DNA of 6,642 nucleotides from JAISDD01 sp031553935 (GTDB lineage: Bacteria > Bacillota > Syntrophomonadia > Syntrophomonadales > Syntrophomonadaceae), in the NCBI GenBank assembly GCA_031553935.1, contig JAVBKS010000008.1, forward strand, positions 1 to 6,642. Direction: 5' to 3'. Positions 6,281 through 6,642 of the stretch are shown piece by piece. Below the pieces are notes generated by a model. That model made no database searches. It was not told the origin of the DNA and worked only from the letters and a program-made list of their open reading frames with translations. Each line of letters opens with the position of its first letter. Positions within the stretch are counted from its first letter, which is position 1. The translations under genes and the position numbers were made by a program.

Positions 6281-6642
6281 TATCATCAGTATTGTCATCA
6301 TCCCATTGCTTGTTCTCTTCGCCAGCATTCAAAATCAAGTCCGATCCCTCTAAACGTAAACAGGTATCATTATATGCTAGTACTGCAAGAATAATCATAA
6401 TGGGAGTAATAATGCTATAAATAAGAGTATAAGCTGATATAAAAATGGTTTCTAAAAAAAGTGAATCAACAGACATTTTCGCAACCATAGAAACCCCAAA
6501 GAAAACCCCGGCTATCATTAAAGTTATCACGAGAACAAAAAACAGAAAAGCCATCATTATTCCCAAGAGACGCCAGAATTTTTTGAATACCAATGAAAGC
6601 ATGCGGCCAACTGCCTTAAAGCCATAGATTTTTTCGTTTTCC
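6270..6642 (-). CDS. Multi-span membrane protein, C-terminal part, cut by right window edge
   Basis: The frame is open through the right edge (ENEKIYGFKAVGR precedes the first Met at 6600-6602), giving 123 visible C-terminal residues ending in a TGA at 6270-6272. Two strong hydrophobic segments are visible, at about 24-47 and 57-82 of the fragment. These are followed by ITPIMIILAVLAYNDTCLRLEGSDLILNA. This ending resembles that of the membrane proteins annotated as 'glycerophosphoryl diester phosphodiesterase membrane domain' or DUF4013-like, where the last helix is followed by 'YyDlRiRkEGfDLe'. The protein then ends in a strongly acidic tail (QWDDDNTDDNED). The Met at 6602 could be read as a start, but the upstream open frame and the usual length of such proteins (over 200 residues) favour a truncated gene. 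It is the most upstream visible member of the operon and overlaps DUF4129 by 11 nt. The family assignment is tentative. Confidence 0.72.
   Translation of the reverse strand, partial: ENEKIYGFKAVGRMLSLVFKKFWRLLGIMMAFLFFVLVITLMIAGVFFGVSMVAKMSVDSLFLETIFISAYTLIYSIITPIMIILAVLAYNDTCLRLEGSDLILNAGEENKQWDDDNTDDNED

Overview
This is an AT-rich bacterial segment (roughly 40% GC by eye) in which every supported gene lies on the minus strand, so transcription runs from the right edge to the left. The dense, overlapping gene packing, purine-rich ribosome binding sites and TTG starts suggest a low-GC Gram-positive bacterium, possibly an anaerobic Clostridia-type organism. That placement is an inference; the window contains no phylogenetic marker.

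Right and central part (about 6642 down to 1696): one tightly packed operon. In transcription order it encodes the C-terminal part of a multi-span membrane protein, a DUF4129 protein, a DUF4350 protein, a MoxR-family AAA+ ATPase, a DUF58 protein with a von Willebrand A-like fold, and an RDD-family membrane protein. These families are repeatedly found together in bacteria and archaea. No precise function is established for this combination. The natural reading is an inner-membrane assembly in which MoxR acts as a chaperone-like ATPase on the vWA-like DUF58 protein, with the DUF4129, DUF4350 and RDD proteins as membrane partners. With the most plausible starts, the first three junctions each overlap by exactly 11 nt. 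MoxR and DUF58 are nearly contiguous, and RDD starts on the base after the DUF58 stop.

Left part (about 1695 to 1): a TTG-started major facilitator transporter of the oxalate/formate antiporter (OFA) family lies between two short paralogous ORFs. Each encodes one N-terminal membrane anchor followed by the shared motif EKPA(I/V)KVT. The upstream copy is only 49 codons and diverges just after that motif. The downstream copy stays open through the left edge and so encodes a longer protein. This duplicated, unidentified gene is the least explained feature here.

The only noncoding gaps are 173-229, 1463-1485 and 1636-1695. They hold ribosome binding sites. I see no convincing rho-independent terminator or sigma-A promoter in them, and no RNA genes, insertion sequences or CRISPR arrays anywhere in the window.
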